From the NCBI RefSeq assembly GCF_042682545.1, contig NZ_JBHUHQ010000002.1: a DNA stretch of 64,000 nucleotides; one strand, given 5' to 3'. The notes beneath the pieces are model-generated. The model was not told the origin of the DNA. It saw only the letters and a list, made by a program, of their open reading frames with translations, and ran no database searches. This stretch comes from Ornithinibacillus salinisoli. GTDB taxonomy: Bacteria > Bacillota > Bacilli > Bacillales > Amphibacillaceae. This document shows positions 41,067 through 49,598 of this stretch, one piece after another (position 1 is the stretch's first letter; each line of letters starts with the position of its first letter). The position numbers and the translations under genes are program-made.

Positions 41067-41393
41067 TTACACCTCTCCAATTCGCTTTTTTTGTGCCGGC
41101 AAATAAAGCATAGTGGAAAGTAAATAACCTGTCACATTGCCTAACTTTACGTTTATTGACTTAAAATTGAAGTTTCTGTGGAGAAAATTGAATTTTTGAT
41201 GGGTAAAAGTTGGGGAAATTGAAGTTTCTTGGGAAAAACGTGAAGTTAGGTGAAAAATTACATATCGTATAAAAGATCACTTGCTAAGAATACGTAGCAG
41301 GCAATAAAGTCATCAAATCTATTACATAAATAAGTTATAATAGTAGTAATATTAAAATTGATGTGCAAATGCGATCTACAAGGAGGACTACTA
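41067..41393. other. Intergenic region between divergent genes
   Basis: About 330 bases with promoters of the sigma-like gene (left) and the acetyltransferase gene (right). AAATTGAAGTTTCT occurs near 41166 and again near 41217 in the same orientation. No gene is supported. Confidence 0.45.
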
Positions 41394-41840
41394 ATGAAAA
41401 CAACTCGTTTACCAGAAGAAAAATATGAGGAATTGAAAGCATTGTTCCTAGATGTGTTCTCGAATGAACCATGGTTAGACGAATGGGAAAACGAGCACCA
41501 ATTGGATTTGTACATGCGTGATCTAGTTGATAACAAGAATTCATTGCCTTTAGTGTTGATCGATGAGCATAAGTATCTTGTCGGCGGATCCCTAGGATAT
41601 GTGTTTAATTGGTGGGAAGGAAAAGAATATTATATAAAAGAGTTATTCATTTCAAGAGACAAGCAAAATCAAGGATTAGGAAAGGTATTTCTTCAACAGA
41701 TCAATGACTACTTAAAAAACGAAGATATACAACATATTACCTTAATGACCGAACGAAATGTTCCAGCCTATCACTTCTATCAAAAAAATGGATTTATCGA
41801 ATTGGAGGAATCTGTGTTTTTCGCACGGAAAATAAAGTGA
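41394..41840 (+). CDS. GNAT N-acetyltransferase
   Basis: This 148-residue protein opens MKTTRLPEEKYEELKALFLD VFSNEPW. It has the GNAT core YYIKELFISRDKQNQGLGKV (about residues 80-100, acetyl-CoA loop Q-N-Q-G-L-G) and the ending HITLMTERNVPAYHFYQKNG with FIELEESVFFARKIK. ATG 41394 follows AAGGAGGACTACTA. The substrate is unknown, though the N-terminal FSNEPW motif is typical of small-molecule acetyltransferases. A decayed paralogue lies at 51.7 kb. Confidence 0.88.
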   Translation: MKTTRLPEEKYEELKALFLDVFSNEPWLDEWENEHQLDLYMRDLVDNKNSLPLVLIDEHKYLVGGSLGYVFNWWEGKEYYIKELFISRDKQNQGLGKVFLQQINDYLKNEDIQHITLMTERNVPAYHFYQKNGFIELEESVFFARKIK

Positions 41841-41847
41841 ATCTGAT

Positions 41848-41905
41848 GTGGGACAAGGGGTCAGTCCCCTCGTCCTGGGACGGGGGGACTGACCCCTTGT
41901 TCCAC
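41848..41905. repeat. REP-like repeat, copy 7: head-to-head pair
   Basis: GTGGGACAAGGGGTCAG followed by TCCCCTCGTCC forms an inverted pair with GGACGGGGGGACTGACCCC and TTGTTCCAC. The whole block can fold into a stem of about 25 bp, 7 nt after the acetyltransferase stop codon. Confidence 0.78.
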
Positions 41906-42011
41906 TTTCCCCTTTTGTCAAGATGTTTATATGTTTTTCATATAATGTTAAAATTAATTTGACAAATTTGTGTACAAATTGAATAATATATAGTAAGGAG
42001 GATTGATTATT

Positions 42012-42224
42012 ATGCAATCTAATCCACGTATATTACATGTAACGAAATATGTTTGTGCACCAATATTAGCAATTGGGACTATTTTATTTTTCTATGGATT
42101 TGTAAACGATTTCTCTAACATAATTGGAATTGGCTATGGTGCTATTATGGGTGGAGTATTTATTTTTATCATGGGATTATTCTTAGTAGCAACCGAAGAG
42201 GTTTTGGAGCGGAATAAAAACTGA
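42012..42224 (+). CDS. Small two-helix membrane protein
   Basis: This 70-residue protein begins MQSNPRILHVTKYVCAPILA. Hydrophobic segments are KYVCAPILAIGTILFFYGFV and GYGAIMGGVFIFIMGLFLVA, ending with a charged TEEVLERNKN tail. The ATG at 42012, 10 nt after AGGAGG, is favoured; TTG 42003 is too close to that site. Function is unknown. Confidence 0.6.
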   Translation: MQSNPRILHVTKYVCAPILAIGTILFFYGFVNDFSNIIGIGYGAIMGGVFIFIMGLFLVATEEVLERNKN

Positions 42225-42237
42225 AAAATGTAATGAA

Positions 42238-42286
42238 TAACGGAATGAGGACCCTCCAAATTACCCGGCAGATCCTTATTCCGTTA
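42238..42286. repeat. Inverted repeat without T-run
   Basis: TAACGGAAT and ATTCCGTTA, with inner AGGA/TCCT, enclose about 25 nt. No T-run follows on either strand, so it may be a weak terminator or another RNA structure. Confidence 0.45.
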
Positions 42287-42313
42287 AAAGGAAATATTCC
42301 TAGACTATAAAAC

Positions 42314-42346
42314 AAGGCTTAGAGATAGCATCCTCTAAGCCTTTTT
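42314..42346. terminator. Terminator of the qox operon
   Basis: AAGGCTTAGAG pairs with CTCTAAGCCTTTTT. It is bounded by A- and T-runs, so it can end both the leftward qox transcript and the rightward small membrane gene. Confidence 0.85.
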
Positions 42347-42367
42347 ACTGTGATTGTGTTGTTTATT

Positions 42368-42652
42368 TTACATGTATCCCCATACCATTGCTAAAAGGGA
42401 ACCGAATACGGTAAATAATGCAATAATAATTCCGTAGAGCGTACTTGTATATATAGCACTTTTATCTTCACTTTCTCCTGCATGCATAAATATGACCAAC
42501 TGAACGGTAGCTTGAATAAATGCTGTCACAAGTAAAATGGTCATCCCTAACTCAAAAGACAGATCCAAGAAATAAACGCTAAGCGCAATAACAGTAAGCA
42601 GTAATGAGAATATAAACCCATTTACTTGTTTCAAAGGAAATAATTCTTTCAT
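42368..42652 (-). CDS. qoxD: Cytochrome aa3 quinol oxidase subunit IV
   Basis: This 94-residue subunit has three helices (VNGFIFSLLLTVIALSVYFL, LGMTILLVTAFIQATVQLVI, YGIIIALFTVFGSLLAMVWG) and the FMHAGE signature loop of subunit IV in heme-copper quinol oxidases. Its ATG starts 1 nt after the qoxC stop codon, with AAAGGAATG inside the end of qoxC, so translation is coupled. It is the last gene of the leftward operon, followed by a strong terminator. Confidence 0.95.
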   Translation of the reverse strand: MKELFPLKQVNGFIFSLLLTVIALSVYFLDLSFELGMTILLVTAFIQATVQLVIFMHAGESEDKSAIYTSTLYGIIIALFTVFGSLLAMVWGYM

Positions 42653-42653
42653 T

Positions 42654-43250
42654 TTACATCATTCCTTTCAAATAAATGAAGCTGAAGATAAAGATCCAAA
42701 CAACGTCTAGGAAGTGCCAATACAATGAGAAAATAAATGATTTATTCGCCGTTTCTGGAGTTAATCCACGCTTTCTGATTTGCAGGATAATGAATAATCC
42801 CCAGAAAAGACCAAACGTTACGTGTGCACCATGCGTTCCTAATGTGGTCAACAGGATGGCAGTAAATGCACTTGTTTGCAATGTTGCTCCCACGTGATAG
42901 TAATGGGTAAATTCATATATTTCAATGCCAAGGAATGCAGCTCCAAGCAGTAGCGTAATGCCTAAAAATACTAGCATTGCTTTTGTTCGTTGGATACGCA
43001 TCGCATGAATGGCAAGCCCAATCGTAAAACTACTTGTCAACAGGATAAACGTTTCGAATAAAACAGGTGTGATTCCAAAAATTTCTGCTCCTGCTGGGCC
43101 ACTTCCGATTCGATCCTCATAAACAAAATAGGACGTAAATAGGGTCGCAAAAAGCATAATTTCTGCACCAAGGAATATCCAGAACCCTAGGATATTCATC
43201 TTGTTTTGTTCGGTGCTATATTCAAGAGGCTGCGAGTGATCTATCTTCAT
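42654..43250 (-). CDS. qoxC: Cytochrome aa3 quinol oxidase subunit III
   Basis: This 198-residue protein has five helices (KMNILGFWIFLGAEIMLFAT, PVLFETFILLTSSFTIGLAI, FKSFIFSLYWHFLDVVWIFI in the family's conserved WHFLDVVWIF motif). Subunit III stabilises the proton-pumping core. Its ATG overlaps the TGA of qoxB (AATGA), and its ribosome site GGAGG lies within the last codons of qoxB. Confidence 0.95.
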   Translation of the reverse strand: MKIDHSQPLEYSTEQNKMNILGFWIFLGAEIMLFATLFTSYFVYEDRIGSGPAGAEIFGITPVLFETFILLTSSFTIGLAIHAMRIQRTKAMLVFLGITLLLGAAFLGIEIYEFTHYYHVGATLQTSAFTAILLTTLGTHGAHVTFGLFWGLFIILQIRKRGLTPETANKSFIFSLYWHFLDVVWIFIFSFIYLKGMM

Positions 43251-45196
43251 TTCTTAGCACCTCCAAATTTTTCTTCTGTCTCTTTTACTTCCTTCACTGG
43301 GATATGATACCCATCGTCTTTTTCAAACGAACGGTAAGCCATACAAGTTAGAATCCCTATGCCTGAAATGATGACACCACCCCAAATAAAGAAGACAAAT
43401 GAGAATCCAAAGATAAAGAATAATCCAGCCATAATAATTGGTAAACCACTATTATTTGGCATATGAATATCTTTTAAATCTTCCTTAAATAACGGATACC
43501 CATGTTTCTTGGAATCCCAGAACGCCTGTGATGAATCCACTTGCGGAGTAATCGCAAAATTATATTCTGGTACTGGATTATGGGTTGCCCATTCCAATGT
43601 ACGTGCGTTCCATGGATCATCTCCAACATTTCTAGGAGCATGACGGAAACTATAATACACGTTATATACAATAAGGATAAAACCAATTGCCATGATTCCA
43701 GCACCTGCGAATGAAAGCATATTTAATGGACCGAATCCAGTCGCTTCCGAATACGTGTACATACGACGTGCCTGACCGTCTAAACCAGTGATATACATCG
43801 GGAAGAACGCTAAACAGAATCCGATAACAAGATTCCAAAATCCCCATTTCCCGATTCTTTCATTGAGCATAAACCCAAACATTTTTGGCCACCAGTAGGT
43901 AAGTCCAGCTAACATAGCAAATACAACACCTGGAATAATTACGTTATGAAAGTGAGCTACCAAGAACATCGTATTATGATATTGGTAGTCCGCACTCGCC
44001 ATTGCAAGCATGACCCCAGTAACCCCACCAATCGTAAATAGTGGAATAAATGCTACAGAATACAGCATAGGAACAGTAAACGTAATTTTCCCTTTCCACA
44101 TCGTCAGAAGCCAGTTAAAGATCTTAATCCCTGTAGGAACTGCAATCGCCATCGTTGTAATGGAGAAAATACTGTTAGTAAGTGCTCCATGTCCCATCGT
44201 AAAGAAATGGTGTACCCAAACTAAGAAGGATAACAGAGATATAATCACCATCGACCATACCATCGATTTATAGCCATATAAATTACGGCGTGAGAAAGTT
44301 GAAATAATCTCACTGTATATACCAAATGCCGGTAAAATTAAAATGTACACCTCCGGATGTCCCCAAACCCAGAATAGGTTTGCCCACATCATGTCCATAC
44401 CACCATTTACAGATGTAAAGAAATTCGTTCCAATTTGGCGATCGAATGTCCCCATAAGAAGTGCAATCGTTAGTACAGGGAAAGCAAATACAATAATAAT
44501 GTTTGTGATGAGAGCGGACCACGTAAACATTGGCATTTTCATCAATTTCATGCCTGGTGCTCTCATTTTAAGGATGGTAACAATAAAGTTAATCCCAGTC
44601 ATTAGCGTACCAATTCCGGAAATCTGCAATGCCCAATTATAATAGTTGACACCAACAGAAGTACTAAAATCAGTACTTGCCAGTGGGTAATAATTCGTCC
44701 ATCCTGCATCAGGCGACCCGCCGATAACAAAGGAAATATTAAATAGCATTGCCCCAGCAAAATATAACCAAAAGCTAATCGCATTCAAGCGTGGAAATGC
44801 TACATCCCGTGCTCCAATTTGAAGTGGAACGACAAAGTTCATTAACCCAATTACAAATGCCATTGCCATAAAGAAAATCATGACAACCCCATGCGTTGAA
44901 AAAACTTCATTATAATGCTGTGCATCTAAAAATGCATTATCTGGAACCGAGGTTTGCAAACGCATCATAACGGCGTCTGCACCACCTCGGAAAAGCATCA
45001 GTAAAGCTGAAATGATATACATAATTCCGATTCGCTTGTGATCTACGGTTGTTAACCATTCTTTCCATAGATATCCCCATTTTTTAAAATAAGTAATACC
45101 TGCGAAAATCGCAATTACGGTTAGCCCAATCGCAACCATTGATGCATAAATCAATGGACTTGGATGTGGGACGGCAAATCTGTCAAAAAATTCCAT
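43247..45196 (-). CDS. qoxB: Cytochrome aa3 quinol oxidase subunit I
   Basis: This 649-residue catalytic subunit of the aa3-type menaquinol oxidase binds low-spin heme a and the heme a3-CuB centre and pumps protons. Conserved pieces are HGVVMIFFMAMAFVIGLMNF (heme His), WVWGHPEVYILILPAFGIYS (CuB His and the cross-linked Tyr), and TMFLVAHFHNVIIPGVVFAM (heme His pair). The N-terminal phrase MEFFDRFAVPHPSPLIYASM and the C-terminal tail are of the QoxB type. ATG 45196 follows AAAGGAG; an open frame 17 codons longer has no ribosome site. Confidence 0.96.
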   Translation of the reverse strand: MEFFDRFAVPHPSPLIYASMVAIGLTVIAIFAGITYFKKWGYLWKEWLTTVDHKRIGIMYIISALLMLFRGGADAVMMRLQTSVPDNAFLDAQHYNEVFSTHGVVMIFFMAMAFVIGLMNFVVPLQIGARDVAFPRLNAISFWLYFAGAMLFNISFVIGGSPDAGWTNYYPLASTDFSTSVGVNYYNWALQISGIGTLMTGINFIVTILKMRAPGMKLMKMPMFTWSALITNIIIVFAFPVLTIALLMGTFDRQIGTNFFTSVNGGMDMMWANLFWVWGHPEVYILILPAFGIYSEIISTFSRRNLYGYKSMVWSMVIISLLSFLVWVHHFFTMGHGALTNSIFSITTMAIAVPTGIKIFNWLLTMWKGKITFTVPMLYSVAFIPLFTIGGVTGVMLAMASADYQYHNTMFLVAHFHNVIIPGVVFAMLAGLTYWWPKMFGFMLNERIGKWGFWNLVIGFCLAFFPMYITGLDGQARRMYTYSEATGFGPLNMLSFAGAGIMAIGFILIVYNVYYSFRHAPRNVGDDPWNARTLEWATHNPVPEYNFAITPQVDSSQAFWDSKKHGYPLFKEDLKDIHMPNNSGLPIIMAGLFFIFGFSFVFFIWGGVIISGIGILTCMAYRSFEKDDGYHIPVKEVKETEEKFGGAKK

Positions 45197-45256
45197 GTTC
45201 CATACTCCTTTCGAGGTATCGATATATAGTCCATCTAGTTGTCTCAAACTCGAATC

Positions 45257-46201
45257 TTAGTGGTTACTTCCATGATCGTCATGTCCGTGATCTTCATGAC
45301 CTTCATGATCTTCGTGATCTTCGTGATCTTCTTGGCTTGAATCTTCTTCATTAGAACCATGATGATGTCCACCATGTTCTCCCTCAGGAGCTGGTGAGAA
45401 ATCTAAATGTGTTCCTGTAAACGTCATTTGCCCCAGATGCCCTGGTTCTAATAATCTATCAAATTCTTCTTCTGTGAGAGGTTCTGCCGTAGCATGGATT
45501 TCATCTACCCACGTATCAAATTCATCATGCGATAAGGCTGTAACATTAAATATATTTTCAGCGAACCCTTCTCCACTAAAGTTTGCATTACGCCCCATAT
45601 ATTCACCAGGCACTTCTGCTGCTAGATGTATGGTAGTTACCATGTCACCCATGGCATATTTTTGCCCAGCAAGCTGTGGAACCCAGAAACTAGATATTGG
45701 TCCAAACGAATAAAGCTTAAACTCAACTGGACGATCCGTAGGTATAAATACATAGTTTACCGTTTCAATGTCTTCTTCCGGATAACTGAAATGCCATTTC
45801 CAGTTTGAAGATGAAGCATAAATCACGAGTGGTTCTTGATCCTCATATCCTTTAGGCACTGATTCAACTTCATACGTTGATTTCACCGATACAATAGAAA
45901 GGAAAATGATGATTAACACAGGTATCCCAACGATAATTCCTTCCACAATATGATTTCCTTCGATGTGTGGAGGTTCATAATCTTCACTTTGTTTCGAAGC
46001 TCGATACTTAACTAAAATAATCACTAAAAGTGTAAACACAACAATGACAATAACTGCCATGGTTGCTATGGAAAGCCAAATAACATTTGCTGTCGTCTCA
46101 GCTTGTGGACCTTTTGGATTCAAAACGAGAACCGGTTCACAACCTGCTAGCACTGTGGATATCGTGATAATTAGTGATAACAAAGCCCATTTGAATTTCA
46201 T
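45257..46201 (-). CDS. qoxA: Cytochrome aa3 quinol oxidase subunit II
   Basis: This 314-residue lipoprotein has signal MKFKWALLSLIITISTVLAG and lipobox LAGC, then two helices (TIMAVIVIVVFTLLVIILVK-like and IVGIPVLIIIFLSIVSVKST) and the cupredoxin domain. The CuA ligands of cytochrome-c oxidases are absent (PQLAGQKYAMGDMVTTIHLA), which marks a quinol oxidase. The last 45 residues are an unusual His/Asp/Glu-rich tail with DHEDHEDHEGHEDHGHDDHG. ATG 46201 follows AGGAGAGGGGTAACTAC. It is the first gene of the qox operon. Confidence 0.95.
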   Translation of the reverse strand: MKFKWALLSLIITISTVLAGCEPVLVLNPKGPQAETTANVIWLSIATMAVIVIVVFTLLVIILVKYRASKQSEDYEPPHIEGNHIVEGIIVGIPVLIIIFLSIVSVKSTYEVESVPKGYEDQEPLVIYASSSNWKWHFSYPEEDIETVNYVFIPTDRPVEFKLYSFGPISSFWVPQLAGQKYAMGDMVTTIHLAAEVPGEYMGRNANFSGEGFAENIFNVTALSHDEFDTWVDEIHATAEPLTEEEFDRLLEPGHLGQMTFTGTHLDFSPAPEGEHGGHHHGSNEEDSSQEDHEDHEDHEGHEDHGHDDHGSNH

Positions 46202-46638
46202 GTAGTTACCCCTCTCCTGAGTTGCGTATATATCGTTTATTGCTGAATTATTACTTATAAGATTTTCTTATACTATTATTCTCACAAGAAAAATACAATA
46301 GTTTGAGAAAAACTTCACAAATTCTTCAATAAGGTATGTAGATTTTTTGGACATAAAGAAAACATCTGCACTATTACTCTTTATGCCGAAGAATTTTGGA
46401 TTGCGTTTACGATCTTAACTCCTCATTTTCAAATTGCAGGATCTATTATTTTTTTATCAATTGTGTGAACCTATTGGAAGTTACTGTTAAAATTAAATAA
46501 ACGAAGAAGCAAATTACAAGAAGATTAGATAAGAAGTTAGTTGCGAACAAACCTGTCGATAGGTTAGGCATTTGAAAACAATTAATTTTTAGATATACTT
46601 AAACCATTATGAGTACAAACATTAAGGAGGAAACGAAT
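46202..46638. other. Intergenic region between divergent qox operon and DUF4256 gene
   Basis: About 440 AT-rich bases that must contain the qox promoter. I see no gene and no clear riboswitch-like structure. The right end holds AAGGAGG before the DUF4256 start. Confidence 0.5.
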
Positions 46639-47220
46639 ATGACACAGGAAAATGAAATCAGTAATAAAAAGGAATTGTCACCAGAACAACGTGAAGAATT
46701 ACTCAAATCATTGAAAGCACGATTTGAGAAAAATAGGAACCGCCATAAAGATCTAGAATGGGCTAAAGTCCAAGCAAAGCTGGATGCTAATACCGAAAAA
46801 CTGTGGTCACTCAATGAAATGGAAAGAACTGGCGGTGAACCGGATGTTGTTGGACATGATCAAGAGAAAGACGAATACATTTTTTATGATTGTTCAGCAG
46901 AAAGTCCTAAGGGTCGCAGAAGTGTTTGTTACGACCGGGAAGCGCTGGAGTCGAGGAAAAAACATAAACCGGAAAATAACGCTATTGATATGGCAGCTGA
47001 CATGGGTATTGAACTATTAACGGAAGAACAATATCGAGCGTTGCAGGAACTTGAAAATTTCGATAAGAAAACATCGAGTTGGGTGCAAACACCTCCTGAT
47101 ATTAGAGAACTCGGTGGTGCCCTTTATTGCGATTATCGCTTCGGGCACGTCTTCTTGTATCATAACGGTGCAGAATCTTACTATGGTGCCAGAGGGTTCC
47201 GCGGCTCGCTAAGGATCTAA
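46639..47220 (+). CDS. DUF4256 family protein
   Basis: This 193-residue soluble protein begins MTQENEISNKKELSPEQREE. It has the family core FEKNRNRHKDLEWAKVQAKL, GGEPDVVGHDQEKDEYIFYD (about residues 65-85), CSAESPKGRRSVCYDREALE and RELGGALYCDYRFGHVFLYH. DUF4256 proteins are widespread and uncharacterised. ATG 46639 follows AAGGAGGAAACGAAT; an ATG ten codons earlier has no ribosome site. Confidence 0.88.
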   Translation: MTQENEISNKKELSPEQREELLKSLKARFEKNRNRHKDLEWAKVQAKLDANTEKLWSLNEMERTGGEPDVVGHDQEKDEYIFYDCSAESPKGRRSVCYDREALESRKKHKPENNAIDMAADMGIELLTEEQYRALQELENFDKKTSSWVQTPPDIRELGGALYCDYRFGHVFLYHNGAESYYGARGFRGSLRI

Positions 47221-47242
47221 ATTTTCAGGTGAAAACGACACT

Positions 47243-47257
47243 AGGGGTCAGACCCCT
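47243..47257. repeat. REP-like repeat, copy 8 (minimal palindrome)
   Basis: AGGGGTCAGACCCCT is a perfect 7-bp inverted repeat with a one-base centre, 23 nt after the DUF4256 stop codon. It is the central half of the family core. Confidence 0.6.
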
Positions 47258-47293
47258 GTAAGCATGGTGGTTGGTTGTTTAATTACTAAATGA

Positions 47294-47480
47294 TTATAAT
47301 GCACCACCACATCCAAGACATCTAGCATAATATGTTGCAGTTATTCCTAGATGTTTATTTGATCCATAATATCCTGCATCATCAGAAGACCATACTCTTT
47401 TATCAGAAGTAGGATACTTGGAATTACTTGCATATGCGTATGCCGAACCTTTAACACATAGATCCATAGAAGGTTGCTCA
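47294..47480 (-). pseudogene. C-terminal remnant of a secreted-type protein (unknown family)
   Basis: The frame ends PSMDLCVKGSAYAYASNSKY, then PTSDKRVWSSDDAGYYGSNK and HLGITATYYARCLGCGGAL, before a TAA at 47294-47296. The Ser/Tyr/Gly-rich, Cys-containing composition is protein-like. No start is available because the upstream sequence is occupied by the start region of the rightward gene at 47516. It looks like a truncated relic of a small secreted peptide or wall protein. Confidence 0.35.
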
Positions 47481-47515
47481 ACCACATATAAGCTAAGTAT
47501 ATTGAGGAAGGGAGT

Positions 47516-47722
47516 ATGAAAAGGATGAAAAGGAAATATTCTTGGCAAAATTCTCAGTGGAGTCTTAGTATATATGCTCTCTTGATATGTATTGGGGGGA
47601 TTATTGGAAGTGTGATAGTAAATCCTGATTTAATCTATGTGTTAGGAGCATTAAGTGGTTTATTATTAATAGTTGTCATAAACCTATTTTTAGTGATTTA
47701 CAAAAAAATAAAATCGAATTAA
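47516..47722 (+). CDS. Small two-helix membrane protein
   Basis: This 68-residue protein has a basic start MKRMKRKYSWQNSQWSLSIY, hydrophobic segments LSIYALLICIGGIIGSVIVN and IYVLGALSGLLLIVVINLFL, and a basic tail KKIKSN. GAGGAAGGGAGT lies directly upstream; the second ATG (47525) is an alternative start. Function is unknown. Confidence 0.55.
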   Translation: MKRMKRKYSWQNSQWSLSIYALLICIGGIIGSVIVNPDLIYVLGALSGLLLIVVINLFLVIYKKIKSN

Positions 47723-47846
47723 AAGAAGTGATGCAAAGGGGCAGGCTATTCTCCTTCTGTATCAATGGATACAGAACTATATGTAAAACTCCAAATGCAA
47801 GAGTAATAACTATAGTAAGCTGACCTGTTATAGTTTCAAAAATCAT
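47676..47846 (-). CDS. Small hydrophobic peptide, holin-like toxin candidate
   Basis: ATG 47846, 8 nt after GGAGG, encodes a 56-residue peptide: MIFETITGQLTIVITLAFGV LHIVLYPLIQKENS and a second hydrophobic stretch. A short N-terminal F-E-x-I segment followed by one helix resembles the putative holin-like toxin peptides of Bacillaceae. Its 3' end overlaps the 3' end of the rightward membrane gene by 47 bp. Homology is uncertain. Confidence 0.35.
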   Translation of the reverse strand: MIFETITGQLTIVITLAFGVLHIVLYPLIQKENSLPLCITSFNSILFFCKSLKIGL

Positions 47847-47986
47847 TTCGATTTCCTCCCCAGAACTAATAACTTTACTGCCCTTATTCAACAATGCTCT
47901 GAGGGAGTTGAATAACCGATTTATCCCCTCTTTATCTCTTTAGTAACGTCCCCGTTAAGTAAAGTAGGTCACATAGTGTAGGTTAT

Positions 47987-48277
47987 TTATTCTTTAAATG
48001 ATAACCCTTCTTCTTCTAATGAAGTTCTCATAATAGGTAAGGAAGCTGGTCCAATACCATGAATTTTTAAAATCTCTTTTTCCTTGTACTTTGATAGTTC
48101 TTTCAAAGTGTCAATCCCTTCGTGAACCAATGCATTTCTTGCAGGTGAACTGAGTTTTGAAAGGAATCCACTTGTAGGCTTATTCTCTTTATCACAGGTA
48201 GGACAACTTGGACACTCACTACTTTTGTAATACTTATGTCCCTTTTCACAGACCCTTAAACTTTTTTCTACTGGCAA
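47987..48277 (-). CDS. Zinc-ribbon plus RNA-polymerase alpha-CTD-like helix-hairpin-helix protein
   Basis: This 96-residue protein has an N-terminal zinc-binding CEKGHKYYKSSECPSCPTCD (Cys/His set) and a C-terminal HhH domain: FLSKLSSPARNALVHEGIDT, then LKELSKYKEKEILKIHGIGP, closely following the pattern of the alpha subunit C-terminal domain (S-x-R-A-x-N-x-L, L-x-x-L, L-x-x-I-x-x-x-G). It probably binds DNA or RNA polymerase. TTG 48277, 6 nt after GGAGGG, is the likely start. It is transcribed alone. Confidence 0.72.
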   Translation of the reverse strand: MPVEKSLRVCEKGHKYYKSSECPSCPTCDKENKPTSGFLSKLSSPARNALVHEGIDTLKELSKYKEKEILKIHGIGPASLPIMRTSLEEEGLSFKE

Positions 48278-48361
48278 AATAATCCCTCCAAACAAATTCG
48301 TATCTAGTATTTACATATTTATTGGTTATACAATCTCGATAAAGTAACCGTTAATATATGC

Positions 48362-48613
48362 CTACTTTATACTGTTGATGATTTTTTTGGGGATAAAATA
48401 AGCAATTGTAGCAGAAAGAAAGGCAAAAAATAATGTAAGTAAAAAATTACTGGTACCACCTTTAATAACAACTTCTTGAGATAGATTAGCACTCGTATTC
48501 CAAGCCTCTGTTATATCTGGAGTATACATAGTTGTAAGAAGCATTCCAGATAGAATCTCAAATAATGAAAATAATAATATAAAACTAATGGCAAAGATAA
48601 TATATTTTTTCAT
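48362..48613 (-). CDS. Small two-helix membrane protein
   Basis: This 83-residue protein starts MKKYIIFAISFILLFSLFEI and has a second helix FLLTLFFAFLSATIAYFIPK. The loop between (LTTMYTPDITEAWNTSANLS) is probably outside the membrane. ATG 48613 has AGGAG 9 nt upstream, better than an ATG three codons earlier. Function is unknown. Confidence 0.6.
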   Translation of the reverse strand: MKKYIIFAISFILLFSLFEILSGMLLTTMYTPDITEAWNTSANLSQEVVIKGGTSNFLLTLFFAFLSATIAYFIPKKIINSIK

Positions 48614-49066
48614 TGTTGACACTCCTATTATATTAAATTCTATACTTTACTACGAATTAGTAAGAAAGAAGTTTCACTATTCCACTAACCTACGTCGTTA
48701 TTTCAACAATATGTGAATGATGCTAGTATAGTTTAATTATATCTAATAATCATACTGCCAAAACCTACATATATTAAGTACCATATACATCCTTTATTCG
48801 GTTAAAGTGTTTTAGCACAAAAACATCTTTATCTAAACGTTAACATAAAACCCCATAATCCTTCTATTAATATTTGAAAATCTTATTGAAGAACACGAAA
48901 ATGATTTTATTATTGTTTTTTAGTTATTAAAATGTTTGGTACTATAAAAACATGAAAACAAATATAAGTAATGTTGATGTTTTTTGAGACTACACAAAAC
49001 TTTAATTTGTTTTTTGAATTAGTAGTGAATAGGAAGACTTCAAGGATATAAAAAAAGGAGGATGAA
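48614..49066. other. Long AT-rich intergenic region, no gene seen
   Basis: About 450 bases. A TTTAGCACA motif at about 48810 resembles the recurrent intergenic motif of 25-33 kb. The right end leads into AAAAGGAGG before the AHSA1 gene. Confidence 0.5.
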
Positions 49067-49549
49067 ATGATGAATGATAATGGTACACTACATGAGTCGA
49101 ATGATCGTTATGCTTTAAGATTTGAACGATTTTTTCCTCATAATCCAGAAGATGTTTTTCGTGTCATTACGAATCCTAGTTATTTCTCCCAATGGTACCC
49201 TTTCGCAACAGGGGAGATGGATCTCAGACTTGGTGGCAAGATTGCCTTCGATGACGGCGAAGGAACGACATATAATGGTACCATTACAGAGTTAGAGGAG
49301 CCATATTTATTTGGTTTCCGTGAAGTCGATGATCTTATAAACATTTCATTGCAGGAAGAGGACAAAGGGTGTCGAATGATCTTTACCCATACTTTTAACG
49401 ATGATTCATGGGCAGTTAAAACCGCAGCAGGATGGCATAGGTGTTTGGATGTATTGGTCCAAATCGTCAATGGTAATCCAATTAAGTGGCACGATAACTC
49501 AGCTAAGCTGCGTAAAGTCTATAGTGAAGCATTTAATATGGAACGTTAA
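49067..49549 (+). CDS. AHSA1/SRPBCC (START-like) domain protein
   Basis: This 160-residue soluble protein shows the helix-grip pattern of the AHSA1 family: ALRFERFFPHNPEDVFRVIT near the start, YFSQWYPFATGEMDLRLGGK (about residues 40-60), ITELEEPYLFGFREVDD and AAGWHRCLDVLVQIVNGNPI at the end. Members bind small hydrophobic ligands. ATG 49067 or 49070 follows AAAAGGAGGATGAA. A terminator follows 50 nt after the stop. Confidence 0.85.
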   Translation: MMNDNGTLHESNDRYALRFERFFPHNPEDVFRVITNPSYFSQWYPFATGEMDLRLGGKIAFDDGEGTTYNGTITELEEPYLFGFREVDDLINISLQEEDKGCRMIFTHTFNDDSWAVKTAAGWHRCLDVLVQIVNGNPIKWHDNSAKLRKVYSEAFNMER

Positions 49550-49598
49550 AATAATATTAAAAGTTATTCCAATATCGGGAGCGATCGTGGAAGACCAT

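Noticed and set aside
42238..42286. Rho-independent terminator
   Set aside because: The stem is good but no T-run follows on either strand; recorded as an inverted repeat instead.
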